This document shows, in pieces, positions 26,165 through 35,424 of a stretch of 64,000 nucleotides of DNA. Made by a program: the position numbers and the translations under genes. Source of the stretch: CAYPGT01 sp964512985 (GTDB lineage Bacteria; Cyanobacteriota; Vampirovibrionia; LMEP-6097). The stretch lies in assembly GCA_964512985.1 (NCBI GenBank), contig CAZELI010000001.1:1-64000 (forward strand), given 5' to 3'. Under the pieces are notes generated by a model. That model saw only the letters and a list, made by a program, of their open reading frames with translations. It had not been told where the DNA came from and did no database searches. Position 1 is the first letter of the stretch. Each line of letters starts with the position of its first letter.

Positions 26165-26671
26165 ATGAAAAGATTAAGTTTAATTATAGTATTTCTAGCC
26201 CTGAGTCTTGGCTCTTGTTCTAATAACAAGGTAAGTACAGGTGCTGCTTCGGGTTCTAAAGTAACAGTTTACTTCACTAAAGCCAGCGATGAATTGGGAG
26301 TGGTTTTGATACCAGTAGTGAGAAATGTGCCTAAGGGTAAATCTGCTTATGAGATTGCTATGCAGGAATTATTCTTGGGACCTACACTTGATGAAAGAGA
26401 AAAATTAGATCTTCGAACTGAAGTCCCAGAGGGAACCAGATTAATTAAGCTTGATGAAAGCCCTAAAGAAGTGAAACTAAATATTAGTTCTCAGTTTATG
26501 TTTGGTGGTGGCTCAGAAACAATGCAGGTGAGATTTAGACAATTAAGAGAGACAGCTCTTACACTTGCTAAGGGTAGACCAGTCTTCCTTTATATAGATG
26601 GCGAGAAAGCTAAGACCATTGGTGGTGAAGGCTTAGAAGTGCCACAACCATTAAGCAAGAAACTTGACTAA
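26165..26671 (+). CDS. GerMN-domain lipoprotein
   Basis: Lipoprotein signal with lipobox LGSC at residues 15-18. The rest is a GerMN (sporulation/germination-type) domain: VTVYFTKASDE, YEIAMQELFLGPT, VPEGTRLIK and GGGSETMQVRFRQL. GerMN domains occur widely in non-spore-formers as envelope lipoproteins; the exact role is unknown. Followed with an 8-nt overlap by tsaE. Confidence 0.85.
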   Translation: MKRLSLIIVFLALSLGSCSNNKVSTGAASGSKVTVYFTKASDELGVVLIPVVRNVPKGKSAYEIAMQELFLGPTLDEREKLDLRTEVPEGTRLIKLDESPKEVKLNISSQFMFGGGSETMQVRFRQLRETALTLAKGRPVFLYIDGEKAKTIGGEGLEVPQPLSKKLD

Positions 26672-27137
26672 CATAAAATTACCTAAAATTTTCAAACTTG
26701 ATAATTTGGATGCTACCTTAGACATGGCTCGCAAGCTTGCTGCTGAGCTTATTGATGCTAATGAAAGCCATGCTCTATTGCTATATGGTGCTATGGGTGC
26801 AGGCAAAACTACTTTTATCAGAGAATTAGGGCGAGCATTAGGTATCCAAGAAAAAATTACTAGTCCTACTTTTATTGGGCTTAATGAATATCATTTACAT
26901 GATTTAAGCTTTTACCATTTTGATCTATATCAAGTGCAGAGTGGTTTTGAGAGTTTATCCGAGATCATATCTTTTAACGATAAAAAAATAATTTTGGCAA
27001 TAGAATGGGCAGAGAAACTGAATCCCACACAAATGACGCTTCTAGAGAAAAATCTCAAGATCTTAACATTGGAGTTCACGCTCATTGACGATGATAGAAG
27101 AGAGGTAAAATTAAACCATGTTTATAAGAAAGCTTAA
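26664..27137 (+). CDS. tsaE: tRNA threonylcarbamoyladenosine biosynthesis ATPase TsaE
   Basis: P-loop ATPase that supports the TsaD-TsaB complex. Walker A GAMGAGKTTF, then SPTFIGLNEY and HFDLYQV typical of TsaE, with AIEWAEKL near residue 112. The TTG at 26664 is used, because the family N-terminus (LDATLDMARKLAAEL) needs a start this far upstream. It overlaps the GerMN gene at its start and the cupin gene by 20 nt at its end. Confidence 0.93.
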   Translation: MTNIKLPKIFKLDNLDATLDMARKLAAELIDANESHALLLYGAMGAGKTTFIRELGRALGIQEKITSPTFIGLNEYHLHDLSFYHFDLYQVQSGFESLSEIISFNDKKIILAIEWAEKLNPTQMTLLEKNLKILTLEFTLIDDDRREVKLNHVYKKA

Positions 27138-27477
27138 TGACTGTGAAGAATTTATAGCTGGTGATAATACCATCTTACGTGAGATACTACATCCTAATAA
27201 ACAAGAGATCGCCTTGAGATATAGTTTGGCACACGCAGTACTTAAACCAGGGGCTGTATCTTACGCGCATTCTTTAAGTAGTTCAGAGATCTATTACATA
27301 CTTGAAGGTCAAGGCATGATGCATATAAATGACAAAAGTCAAATCTTAAATGTAGGAGATACAGTATATATCCCACCTAATTCCAAGCAGTATATAAAAT
27401 GCACTAGTAATAACGACCTTAAGTTTATTTGTATCGTAGATCCTGCTTGGAAAGCGGAAGATGAAGTGATACTTTAA
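27118..27477 (+). CDS. Single-domain cupin protein
   Basis: 119 aa with two cupin motifs: YAHSLSSSEIYYILEGQGMMHI and VGDTVYIPPNSKQYIKC (each in two short blocks). The metal site would be partial: His51 and Glu57 in motif 1, but the His of motif 2 is Gln. Substrate unknown; possibly a sugar- or small-molecule-binding protein. Translationally coupled to tsaE. Confidence 0.8.
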   Translation: MFIRKLNDCEEFIAGDNTILREILHPNKQEIALRYSLAHAVLKPGAVSYAHSLSSSEIYYILEGQGMMHINDKSQILNVGDTVYIPPNSKQYIKCTSNNDLKFICIVDPAWKAEDEVIL

Positions 27478-28826
27478 GATAGTTTCGTAGCTTTTAGGGC
27501 TGCTAATGCTTCTTTACGGGCAGCGTCATGATTAACTATTGGTTTAGGATAGGCAGCTGTATCGAATTCTGGAACCCATTTGCGAATATATTCACTATGA
27601 GGGTCAAACTTCTCTGCTTGAGTGTAAGGATTAAATATTCTAAAGAAAGGACTTGCGTCTACACCGCTCCCTGCAACCCATTGCCAGCCCATAGCATTAT
27701 TAGCGAGATCGGCATCTACTAAGGTATCCCAGAACCATGCTGCTCCTTCGCGCCAGTCTATAAGTAGGTCTTTAACTAAGAAGGAGGCTACTATCATACG
27801 CACACGATTATGCATCCATCCAGTCTGCCATAGTTCACGCATACCAGCGTCTACTATGGGGTATCCGGTCATTCCTTGCTGCCATTTTTTGAGTAATGTC
27901 TTATTTTTCTTCCAGGGAAACTTGTTGAATTCACTCTTGAAGTTATTCTCAATACTATAGGGGAAATGATGCATTATATAGTAAGCAAACTCTCTCCAGA
28001 TGAGTTGTCTAAGATATGGTTCGCTGTTCTTGATATCCTTGAGTTTATACCAAATGCGATAAGGGCTAATTTCTCCAAAACATAAGTGGGGAGATAGTTT
28101 GGATGTACCTTCTATATCTGGTCTGTCTCTTTGTTCATGGTAATTTGAGACTTGCTTTGTGAATTTTTGTAATACTTTTTGTGCTGCAGCTTCTCCGATC
28201 TGGAACTGTTTCAGTATATTTCCTTGCCAGTCATGATTAGGGCTTTCTAATAATTTTAATTCATCTATAGTCAAGCTTGGGATAGATTTAAGATTGATGT
28301 CAATGTTGAATTTAACTTTAGAAGTGAGTTGTTTCGGATATTCTTGTTCCAAATGTTCTTCAAATAAGCTTAAGGTATGATTGTAGAAAGGGGTGAATAC
28401 CTTGAAGGGTAATCCCTGTTTATTTTTAATGGAATCTATATTTAATATTAGTGAGCCATTGAAGACCTTATGTTCTATCTTTAATTTTGAAATGATTTTC
28501 TCATCTCTGCTTGCTAGATGTGGTTCATAGCGCTTATTCCATATTATTTCATCAGCATTTGTTTCTGCTATAAGATCTTGAATTATTTTTAAGCTGTCTC
28601 CCTGACGAATGATTAATTGGGAGCCTATAGTGTTTAAGTCTTTGTTTAATGAATTAAGTGAATGATGTAGCCAGAGACTACTAGTAGCTCCTGGTTGACA
28701 AGTTTCGGTTTTATCTAAGATATATATGGGTATAAGAGGTTTGTTAGTTCTAGCAGCATAGTTAATAATCGGATTGTCTAATAATCGCAAGTCGTTTTTA
28801 AACCAAATGATAAGAGGTTTAGGCAT
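27474..28826 (-). CDS. phrB: Deoxyribodipyrimidine photolyase, class I
   Basis: Repairs cyclobutane pyrimidine dimers with blue light and FAD. N-terminal photolyase domain (IIWFKNDLRLLDNP) and C-terminal FAD domain with RQLIWREFAYYI, WQQGMTGYPIVDAGMREL and the WHNR-like WMHNRVRMI, then NNAMGWQWVAGSG. 450 aa from the ATG at 28826; a longer frame upstream would run into the divergent gene. It shows that the organism meets light or descends from one that did. A divergent promoter lies between it and the dehydrogenase. Confidence 0.95.
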   Translation of the reverse strand: MPKPLIIWFKNDLRLLDNPIINYAARTNKPLIPIYILDKTETCQPGATSSLWLHHSLNSLNKDLNTIGSQLIIRQGDSLKIIQDLIAETNADEIIWNKRYEPHLASRDEKIISKLKIEHKVFNGSLILNIDSIKNKQGLPFKVFTPFYNHTLSLFEEHLEQEYPKQLTSKVKFNIDINLKSIPSLTIDELKLLESPNHDWQGNILKQFQIGEAAAQKVLQKFTKQVSNYHEQRDRPDIEGTSKLSPHLCFGEISPYRIWYKLKDIKNSEPYLRQLIWREFAYYIMHHFPYSIENNFKSEFNKFPWKKNKTLLKKWQQGMTGYPIVDAGMRELWQTGWMHNRVRMIVASFLVKDLLIDWREGAAWFWDTLVDADLANNAMGWQWVAGSGVDASPFFRIFNPYTQAEKFDPHSEYIRKWVPEFDTAAYPKPIVNHDAARKEALAALKATKLS

Positions 28827-28841
28827 ATTTATAACTATACA

Positions 28842-30407
28842 ATGGACTTTCAAAGCAAATTTCAAATGAAAGTTTTAATTACAGGAGCTAATGGTTATAT
28901 CGGGCAAAGACTCATCTTATCTCTTTTAGCTCAGGGACATGAGGTTGTTTGTTTGGTAAGAGATCCAAGTCGTTTTGATAAATCTAAGTTTCTTAGCTTT
29001 GATGGTAGTTTTTATGTACCTGATGGAGTCAAGTTACAAGAAGCTGAAGTCCAAGCCGGAAATATTTCTGTTATTCAAGGTGACTTGCTTGATAGCAAGT
29101 CTCTTAGTAAGTTTGCTAATGATATAGATGTTGCATTTTATTTAGTTCATTCTATGAGTTCTCGGAATCGCAAGGATTTCAAGGAGATGGAAACAGATTG
29201 TGCGCGAAATTTTGTTCAAGCTTGTTCTGGATCTAATATTAAACAAGTTATATATCTTAGTGGTATCAGTAATGATGATGAACTTTCTAAGCATTTAAGC
29301 TCCAGAAAAAATGTAGAAGATATATTACGCCAAGGTAAATTTCATTTAACGGTACTTAGAGCTGCTATCATAATCGGTTCTGGCAGTGCGTCCTTTGAAA
29401 TTATTAGAGATTTGGTGGAGAAGTTGCCAGTCATGATAGCTCCTAAATGGCTTCAAACTAGATGTCAACCTATCGCTATCAGAAATGTAATTCAGTATCT
29501 CACAGGTGTAATGCTTCAAGAAGCTGCTTTTGATAAGGTGTTTGATATCGGTGGACCTGATGTACTTAGTTATAAAGAAATGCTTTTAATCTATGCCAAA
29601 GTGCGTAATCTTAAACGTTGGATTATTACTGTGCCATTGATGACTCCACGCTTGTCTTCTTATTGGCTACATTTTGTTACTTCTACAAATTACACCTTAG
29701 CTCGCACCCTTGTTAGTAGTATGAAAAACGAAGTGATATGTAAAAATCTTGGCATAGAGAAGATTGTTCCTACAGTAGGTTTAGGTTATGAAGAGGCTTT
29801 AAAGAAAACAATTTATCGTATTGATAAGAATGAAATTCCCTCTAGTTGGAAGGATGCTCTTAACCTCAAAGCTGATGCCAAATTCGTAGACACTCAGCTT
29901 ATTGATGTGCCGCAATTTGGTTGCCTGACTGATATACGTGAGAAAACATTTAGTCGTGATATAGATGAAGTTCGAGACAATATTTGGTCTATTGGTGGAC
30001 AGCGTGGTTGGTATTACTTAGATTGGGCATGGAAAATTAGAGGGTATCTTGATAAATTAGTTGGTGGAGTGGGACTGCGTAGAGGACGTCGAGATGCTAA
30101 TAATCTCAAGCCTGGTGATGCTGTAGATTTTTGGAGAGTTTTGCATGTAAGCCAGAATAATAATCATCTGATACTTTATGCTGAAATGAAACTTCCGGGA
30201 GAAGCATGGTTAGAGTTTAAGCTTAGTCGCAAAGACGGAATAAATTATTTAACCCAAAAAGCCACCTTTAGACCACTTGGACTACTTGGAAGGATGTACT
30301 GGTATGCTTTAGTTCCAATACACGGAATACTTTTCGATGGTATGGCTAGAAGTATTATTAATTATAATGAATTGCCGCACGCAAAACCACTTGCCCACGC
30401 CCATTGA
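28842..30407 (+). CDS. NAD(P)-dependent epimerase/dehydratase-like protein with DUF2867 domain
   Basis: Residues 9 to about 310 are an atypical short-chain dehydrogenase: ITGANGYIGQRL is the nucleotide-binding loop, then VAFYLVHSM and LRAAIIIGSGS. The C-terminal 170 residues are DUF2867, with RGWYYLDWAWKIRG, RGRRD and GLLGRMYWYALVPIHG. Such fusions occur across bacteria, including cyanobacteria; the substrate is unknown. The Met at 28866 is an alternative start that would place the loop at the N-terminus. The last 46 bp overlap the convergent flavoprotein gene. Confidence 0.88.
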   Translation: MDFQSKFQMKVLITGANGYIGQRLILSLLAQGHEVVCLVRDPSRFDKSKFLSFDGSFYVPDGVKLQEAEVQAGNISVIQGDLLDSKSLSKFANDIDVAFYLVHSMSSRNRKDFKEMETDCARNFVQACSGSNIKQVIYLSGISNDDELSKHLSSRKNVEDILRQGKFHLTVLRAAIIIGSGSASFEIIRDLVEKLPVMIAPKWLQTRCQPIAIRNVIQYLTGVMLQEAAFDKVFDIGGPDVLSYKEMLLIYAKVRNLKRWIITVPLMTPRLSSYWLHFVTSTNYTLARTLVSSMKNEVICKNLGIEKIVPTVGLGYEEALKKTIYRIDKNEIPSSWKDALNLKADAKFVDTQLIDVPQFGCLTDIREKTFSRDIDEVRDNIWSIGGQRGWYYLDWAWKIRGYLDKLVGGVGLRRGRRDANNLKPGDAVDFWRVLHVSQNNNHLILYAEMKLPGEAWLEFKLSRKDGINYLTQKATFRPLGLLGRMYWYALVPIHGILFDGMARSIINYNELPHAKPLAHAH

Positions 30408-31573
30408 AAGTTATAGCCACCAAGCCAACCAGTGACATCCACACATTCTCCTATGAAATATAAGCCAGGGATTTTTTTGGATTCCATAGTTTTAGAATTA
30501 AGCTCATTAGTATCTATGCCACCTGTAGTGACTTCTGCTTTAGCATAACCTTCGGTGCCACTTGGTGTGATTTGCCATGACTGTAATCTGGCAGCAAGCT
30601 TTTCTAGTGCTTCATTAGAGTATTCTGCTAGTGGTTTTTCTAAATCATATTCAGTTGCAATATAATCGATAAAATTATCAGGAAATATAGTCCCTCGATT
30701 TATTTTAGAGAATTCTGCTTGTTCAGGTTTAAATTTAATCTCTTTCAATATATTCTTGAGCTTGCGTTTTTCTTGTTTTTTATTGTCCAACAAATATCTC
30801 TTCAGATCTAAATCAGGACAGAGGTTAATGTTTATAGTATCCCCAGCTTTCCAGTAGCTTGAGATTTGTAAGATAGCAGGTCCGCTTAAACCTTTATGAG
30901 TGAATAGGATATTTTCTCTAAAAGATTTTTTATTTAGTGAAACTTCAGCATCGAAGCTCAATCCAGCTAAGGCTTTAAAGATAGGTTCCTTACAGGTAAA
31001 GGGAACCAATGCAGGACTAGGTTCTATGATATTCAATCCAAATTGCTTGGCAGCTTTATAAGCCAGATCTGTTGCACCAATTAATGGTATGGATAGTCCA
31101 CCTGTTGCTATTACTAAAGCTGGAGCATTAAACTTTCCTTGATTCGTTGCTACTTTAAAACCCTCTTGAATTTTTTCTATTTGACACTCGTTAATAATAT
31201 TTACTTTGCTGAGTTTTGCTTCTTTATAAAGCATATTTAGGATTTCAGTAGATTTGCCATCGCAGAATAATTGCCCAAGTTTCTTTTCGTGATATTTAAT
31301 CTGATGTTTTTCTACTAGGGTTATAAAATCTTGCGGAGTGAAATTAGCAAGTGCAGATTTACAGAAGTGTGGATTCTTAGAAAGATAGTTTTCTGGACTA
31401 GCGTAAATATTGGTGAAATTACACCTCCCTCCACCAGAAATACGTATTTTCTCCCCAATCTTTTTAGAATGATCCAGCAATAATACGTTTAATCCCTGTT
31501 TACCTGCCGTAATAGCCGCCATAAAACCAGCTGCACCAGCACCAATAATTATTGCGTCGTAATCTAAATCCAT
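30362..31573 (-). CDS. HI0933-family FAD/NAD(P)-dependent oxidoreductase
   Basis: Flavoprotein with IIGAGAAGFMAA near the N-terminus, the family signature GEKIRISGGGRCNFTN and the C-terminal TTGGIDTNELNSKTMESK and GGYNFQWAWASG. 403 aa is normal. The physiological substrate is unknown for most of the family. It starts 5 nt after the oligo-A run of a minus-strand terminator belonging to the upstream operon. Confidence 0.93.
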   Translation of the reverse strand: MDLDYDAIIIGAGAAGFMAAITAGKQGLNVLLLDHSKKIGEKIRISGGGRCNFTNIYASPENYLSKNPHFCKSALANFTPQDFITLVEKHQIKYHEKKLGQLFCDGKSTEILNMLYKEAKLSKVNIINECQIEKIQEGFKVATNQGKFNAPALVIATGGLSIPLIGATDLAYKAAKQFGLNIIEPSPALVPFTCKEPIFKALAGLSFDAEVSLNKKSFRENILFTHKGLSGPAILQISSYWKAGDTININLCPDLDLKRYLLDNKKQEKRKLKNILKEIKFKPEQAEFSKINRGTIFPDNFIDYIATEYDLEKPLAEYSNEALEKLAARLQSWQITPSGTEGYAKAEVTTGGIDTNELNSKTMESKKIPGLYFIGECVDVTGWLGGYNFQWAWASGFACGNSL

Positions 31574-31577
31574 TCCA

Positions 31578-31601
31578 ATAAAAAAGCCCCTTTCGGGACT
31601 T
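31578..31601 (-). terminator. Intrinsic terminator of the His-rich/beta-barrel operon
   Basis: On the minus strand AAGTCCC-GAAA-GGGGCTT followed by TTTT. One bulge-type mismatch. It sits about 100 nt after the beta-barrel gene stop and just before the flavoprotein start. Confidence 0.75.
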
Positions 31602-31698
31602 GATTTAATAGTGTATTTTAGTGATAGGAGTAATTATAGCAAAATTTTTGGCTCTATGCAATATGTATATCGCATAGAGAGCATTAATTTTTTTTAAA

Positions 31699-32721
31699 CT
31701 AGAATATTCTACTTAATCCAGCAAACAACTGTATTCCTGTATCGGGCTGAGTGCCATTGAGGTCACTAATGATCGGAAATCCAATTAAGAAATTGGCAAC
31801 TGTATAATCATTAACCGCTGCTCTCAGCCCTGGGCTTAAGAACATCACTAACCCGCCATGTCCATTGTCTTTAACACCCTGGTATTCTACGCGCTCTTGC
31901 CAAATGCCATTCATCTCAAGCACGGCAGCTGGTTGAATGTTTTGCCCCAATACTTTATAGGATTCGAAGTTATAAGTTATTGCACTATTAAAATTAACTG
32001 TATCTCCTACTGTGGTTTGTTGTATGCCTTGGGTTGAGAGTCTGTAAGTCACACTAGCATCAAAAGAAAAATTATTCACAGGTAAGCTGAACGCTAGTCC
32101 CATAACAGGATCCCAAGATCCAGTGCCAGGTTGCTCATCAGCACCAAGTCTGAATCCATCACTATCTCTTTCATTAGTTTGACCAGTGGGCATTTTAATC
32201 CCAGCTAAGAGAGCCGCTTGTAAATGATTATTGCTACAGCTTTCTACACCACATCCATCTTTACAAGGATTTTCTCCTCCACCTAAGAAACGATATTTAG
32301 CAAGTAGGGTCATATCACCAAGCCCAATAGCATTACCTCCATCGATGATACTGTTATCCTCTTCATGAGTTTTAATTCCATAAAGCAGTCTATAAGGGTA
32401 ACTAATGCTTAGTGTTAAATCATCCGTAATCCCGTAAGCTATAGCTGCTGTTAACTGCATTTCAGAGTCATGTGAATGTGCATGCATACCACTGACACGG
32501 GAGAAATCTGCTCCAGTTAATTGGTTGACGTTTTGGTAGCGTAGACTAGTGTTGATAACAAATTTATTTTGCGGCAAAGTATAAGCTGGAGTTGTAATAA
32601 TCGGACCACCTATACCATAATTCCCCAAAGGCGCACAGCCACAAGAACAGGCATGAGCGTCTGTCACAAGAACGAATATCAATCCAATGACAATGGGGAC
32701 TAATATGATTCTTCTATTCAT
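31699..32721 (-). CDS. Outer-membrane beta-barrel protein, Cys/His motifs
   Basis: Signal peptide of about 24 residues ending AHA, directly followed by the cysteine cluster CSCGC. The remainder alternates short hydrophobic strands and turns and ends in a C-terminal Phe (GLSRIF), as expected of a barrel. A His-rich loop (MHAHSHDSEM) and a Cys loop (CKDGCGVESC) could bind metal. It resembles the MetA-pathway-of-phenol-degradation/transporter barrels often found next to metal genes. Start overlaps the upstream His-rich gene by 8 nt. Confidence 0.75.
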   Translation of the reverse strand: MNRRIILVPIVIGLIFVLVTDAHACSCGCAPLGNYGIGGPIITTPAYTLPQNKFVINTSLRYQNVNQLTGADFSRVSGMHAHSHDSEMQLTAAIAYGITDDLTLSISYPYRLLYGIKTHEEDNSIIDGGNAIGLGDMTLLAKYRFLGGGENPCKDGCGVESCSNNHLQAALLAGIKMPTGQTNERDSDGFRLGADEQPGTGSWDPVMGLAFSLPVNNFSFDASVTYRLSTQGIQQTTVGDTVNFNSAITYNFESYKVLGQNIQPAAVLEMNGIWQERVEYQGVKDNGHGGLVMFLSPGLRAAVNDYTVANFLIGFPIISDLNGTQPDTGIQLFAGLSRIF

Positions 32722-33283
32722 CTGCTGGGAATGCTACATTGCGTGGATTGAGTAATTTTAAACATTGTGCTGATGCTTTGCCTTTTTTTTGTGTGGCAGT
32801 GTAACTAGTCTCTCCATTATCAAAGCTAACGATCATTTCATTTGCGATATCTGTAGTCGTGATATCCATGAATACTATTAAGTCGCTGAGTTTGCGCGGG
32901 ATTAAATTGACACCATATGTAGTAAATCCTTCTCCCTCTTCTCCAGTATCAGTAATCTCAGCAGCTTCTACAATGAGTTTTTTGGGAGCGTCTATAAGTT
33001 TGATTTGCTCAACAGTTCCCTTGAGAGTATCTCCATTGCCACAAAGATTCAGCGTTAAAATTACTGGACGCTGAGGTTTGTGTTCGTGACCCATATGGAA
33101 TTTACGTTCTTCACTTAAATTAGCCTTTGCTGTCCAAAGTCCTGTTAAAGGATGATTAGAAATTAATTTAGCCCCATTATCCTCTTCATCTTCATGTTCA
33201 TGTCCTCCGTGAGCATGCATAACAAGAACATTGTTAAATACTAATATCAGTGCTAATAATAACTTACTAAGATTGTTTCCCAT
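32714..33283 (-). CDS. Exported His-rich protein, probably metal-binding
   Basis: Signal peptide of about 24 residues; the mature N-terminus has alternating His/Glu/Asp (HAHGGHEHEDEED) and a second cluster (HMGHEH). The remainder looks like a beta-sandwich domain (VILTLNLCGNGDTLKGTVEQ) of no recognised family. A strong ribosome-binding site AAGGAG (33290-33295) lies 6 nt before the ATG, unusual in this window. First gene of a two-gene operon with the beta-barrel gene. Confidence 0.7.
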   Translation of the reverse strand: MGNNLSKLLLALILVFNNVLVMHAHGGHEHEDEEDNGAKLISNHPLTGLWTAKANLSEERKFHMGHEHKPQRPVILTLNLCGNGDTLKGTVEQIKLIDAPKKLIVEAAEITDTGEEGEGFTTYGVNLIPRKLSDLIVFMDITTTDIANEMIVSFDNGETSYTATQKKGKASAQCLKLLNPRNVAFPADE

Positions 33284-33318
33284 GCGTTTCTCCTTAATTT
33301 ATAATACCATTAGCAAGC

Positions 33319-33324
33319 TATAAT
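33319..33324 (+). promoter_or_regulatory. -10 box for mutM, near-leaderless
   Basis: TATAAT 12 nt before the mutM ATG; the mRNA would have a leader of about 6 nt. No clear -35 box. A minus-strand TATTAT-type box for the His-rich gene lies in the same 53-nt gap. Confidence 0.5.
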
Positions 33325-33336
33325 AGTGTACATAGT

Positions 33337-34173
33337 ATGCCTGAACTTCCTGAAGTAGAGACAGTTTGTAATGGTATTAAACCATACCTAGAAGGCGCTT
33401 GTATAGTGAGTTCTAAGGTGATGAATTCTAAATTACGAATTCCAGTTCCAAGTAATTTCTCTGAATTAATTAAAGGACAAAAAATCCTCAAGGTTAAACG
33501 TCGAGCCAAGTACATTCTCATATATTTAGAAAATGAGCTAGTTATAGTAATTCACTTCGGCATGAGCGGTAGATTAAAGCTAGCAGATACTAGTTTTTTT
33601 CAAGAACATAAATCTGAAATAAAACACGATCATGTTTTCATAGAACTATCTAATAATAGATCCATTACTTATAGAGACCCACGTAAATTTGGCTTAGTGA
33701 CAGTGCTTGATAAAAACGAATTCGCTAATTTTAGATTCTTTAAAAAACTTGGACTAGAACCATTGTCTTCTCAGCTTAATGCTGATGAATTTTTCAAGAT
33801 ACTTCAATCTAGTCGTCGATCTGTGAAATCGGTGATTATGGATTCATCTTTAGTAGTAGGTATCGGTAATATTTATGCTAGCGAAAGCTTGTTTAGTGCT
33901 GGGGTTAATCCTGAACGTATTGCTAGTACGGTAACTAAGAAAGAAGCGACTAAATTATATAAGGCTATAGTTGATACTTTAGAGCAGGCGATTAAAGCTG
34001 GCGGTTCGTCTATTAACGATTATGCTCAGGCAGATGGGTCTACTGGTTATTTTCAGCATCACTTTCTTGTTTACGGTCGCACTGATAAACCTTGTAAGAA
34101 ATGTAAGACTCCGATTCTCCGCATTAAACAAAACGGTAGAAGTACTTACTATTGTGAGAAGTGTCAGAAGTAA
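33337..34173 (+). CDS. mutM: Formamidopyrimidine-DNA glycosylase
   Basis: Removes oxidised purines. N-terminal PELPEVETV with catalytic Pro2 and Glu3, HFGMSGRLK, the DNA-binding GIGNIYASESLF and a C-terminal zinc finger with CKKC and CEKC. 278 aa. An alternative would be endonuclease VIII (nei), but PELPEVETV and YRDPRKFG favour MutM. The stop is 4 nt from the stop of a convergent orphan gene. Confidence 0.95.
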   Translation: MPELPEVETVCNGIKPYLEGACIVSSKVMNSKLRIPVPSNFSELIKGQKILKVKRRAKYILIYLENELVIVIHFGMSGRLKLADTSFFQEHKSEIKHDHVFIELSNNRSITYRDPRKFGLVTVLDKNEFANFRFFKKLGLEPLSSQLNADEFFKILQSSRRSVKSVIMDSSLVVGIGNIYASESLFSAGVNPERIASTVTKKEATKLYKAIVDTLEQAIKAGGSSINDYAQADGSTGYFQHHFLVYGRTDKPCKKCKTPILRIKQNGRSTYYCEKCQK

Positions 34174-34177
34174 TTTT

Positions 34178-34747
34178 TTAAAACCCTTGTTCCTGAATAC
34201 GTTTTGCTATTGCTTGCTCTGCTTTCTTGACCCCAGTAGTCTTAAAATGATCGCGGCTATTAAAAACAAGCTCCCAAGGATCTTTCGACAGAGTTGCTAC
34301 AAATATTGAAAACGATAGAGGATGATGAGTTCCTGTGCTATCTTTCCATTCTCTTCGATCAACCTTTATTCCGTATTCGTATGAATCTATTGAACCTAAA
34401 CTAATCGTTTCAGCAAACATATTATTCTTAGAAAAGTTCAATCGATTAGGAGTATCTGCAATCGTTTTTGATAATTCTATAACTTTACGTGGATCATCTA
34501 AGAATCCTTCAGCTATATTCCCTAATAATAATTTACTCAAATTAGTTTCATCGGGAGTCATCTTGGTATGTAATAATTGCCCTGCTCTTCTAGCTATTTC
34601 TTGATACCGTGAAGTTTGGCTGACAGGTTTACCACATATACTGTCGGCAAGACTACGAGTAAATTTGATTCCATCAGTTTTCGTTTGCTTAAGAAGATCA
34701 CCTAGTCTTGTGGTTAAAGTACCAACTCGTTCTTCAATTTTAGTCAT
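34178..34747 (-). CDS. Hypothetical protein
   Basis: 189 aa, soluble, no signal peptide, no family recognised. It begins with a helical stretch (KIEERVGTLTTRLGDLLKQTK) and ends with a mixed region. It lies between mutM and the first toxin-antitoxin pair, with divergent orientation to the latter. Confidence 0.55.
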   Translation of the reverse strand: MTKIEERVGTLTTRLGDLLKQTKTDGIKFTRSLADSICGKPVSQTSRYQEIARRAGQLLHTKMTPDETNLSKLLLGNIAEGFLDDPRKVIELSKTIADTPNRLNFSKNNMFAETISLGSIDSYEYGIKVDRREWKDSTGTHHPLSFSIFVATLSKDPWELVFNSRDHFKTTGVKKAEQAIAKRIQEQGF

Positions 34748-34825
34748 AAGATAATTATAGATGTTTTAGCTATTACCCTCGATTTTAAGCAAATTTTAGT
34801 ATGTTTAGGGTAAAATATACTCATA

Positions 34826-35125
34826 ATGACTCAAAATCTACGATTACAAGTACCTATCTCTGCTAAGATCAAAAAGGCCTTAGAGAAGAAGGCTGAAGAC
34901 GAAGGCTTTTCATCGGCCAATGATTTAGTAAGACTAATGATTCATAGATTTCTCTTAGGTGATTTTAATTTCCAAATGGTACAAAGTTCCAAGTCATATC
35001 CAATGCTGGATTTAGAAACAGAGAAGAGGCTTTATCAAAGTCTACAAGAAATTAAGAACGGTGATTATGATTTAATTGATTTCAAAAAAAATCCAAACGC
35101 GTTTCTTGATTTATATAAAGAATAG
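34826..35125 (+). CDS. RHH/RelB-type antitoxin
   Basis: 99 aa. Residues 3-45 look like a ribbon-helix-helix: NLRLQVPISAKIKKALEKKA then SANDLVRLMI; the C-terminal half would bind the toxin. A TAAAAT box at 34811-34816 implies a near-leaderless mRNA. The stop overlaps the toxin GTG by one base (TAGTG), typical of type II modules. Confidence 0.75.
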   Translation: MTQNLRLQVPISAKIKKALEKKAEDEGFSSANDLVRLMIHRFLLGDFNFQMVQSSKSYPMLDLETEKRLYQSLQEIKNGDYDLIDFKKNPNAFLDLYKE

Positions 35126-35412
35126 TGTATTTAATCAAACAATCAAAAGTCTTCAAAAAATCTGTTGATAAATTAATTAAACAGAGAAGAATCTTTTTGG
35201 ACAAAATTAATAATGTGGTCTTCAAATTAAGTTTAGATCCTTTTCACCAGAGTCTTAAAACTCATAAAGTTAATACTAGAACTCTTGGATTGCGCTATAG
35301 CTCTAGAGTTGATGGTGATTTAAGAATCATTTGGTCTTTTGATGAAGACAATAATTTAATTATTCATCTTTTAGATATTGGTGGGCATTCGGGTTCGAAA
35401 AGCGTTTACTAA
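35125..35412 (+). CDS. YafQ/RelE-type mRNA-interferase toxin
   Basis: 95 aa, GTG start. KVFKKSVDKLIKQRR, then DLRIIWSFDEDNNLIIHLLDIGGH at the C-terminus (in blocks) is the RelE/ParE fold, closest in pattern to YafQ-like toxins ending in a His near the C-terminus. Active residues cannot be assigned with certainty. Convergent with a second module, 12 nt between stops. Confidence 0.75.
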   Translation: MYLIKQSKVFKKSVDKLIKQRRIFLDKINNVVFKLSLDPFHQSLKTHKVNTRTLGLRYSSRVDGDLRIIWSFDEDNNLIIHLLDIGGHSGSKSVY

Positions 35413-35424
35413 TTAGGTTAACAG

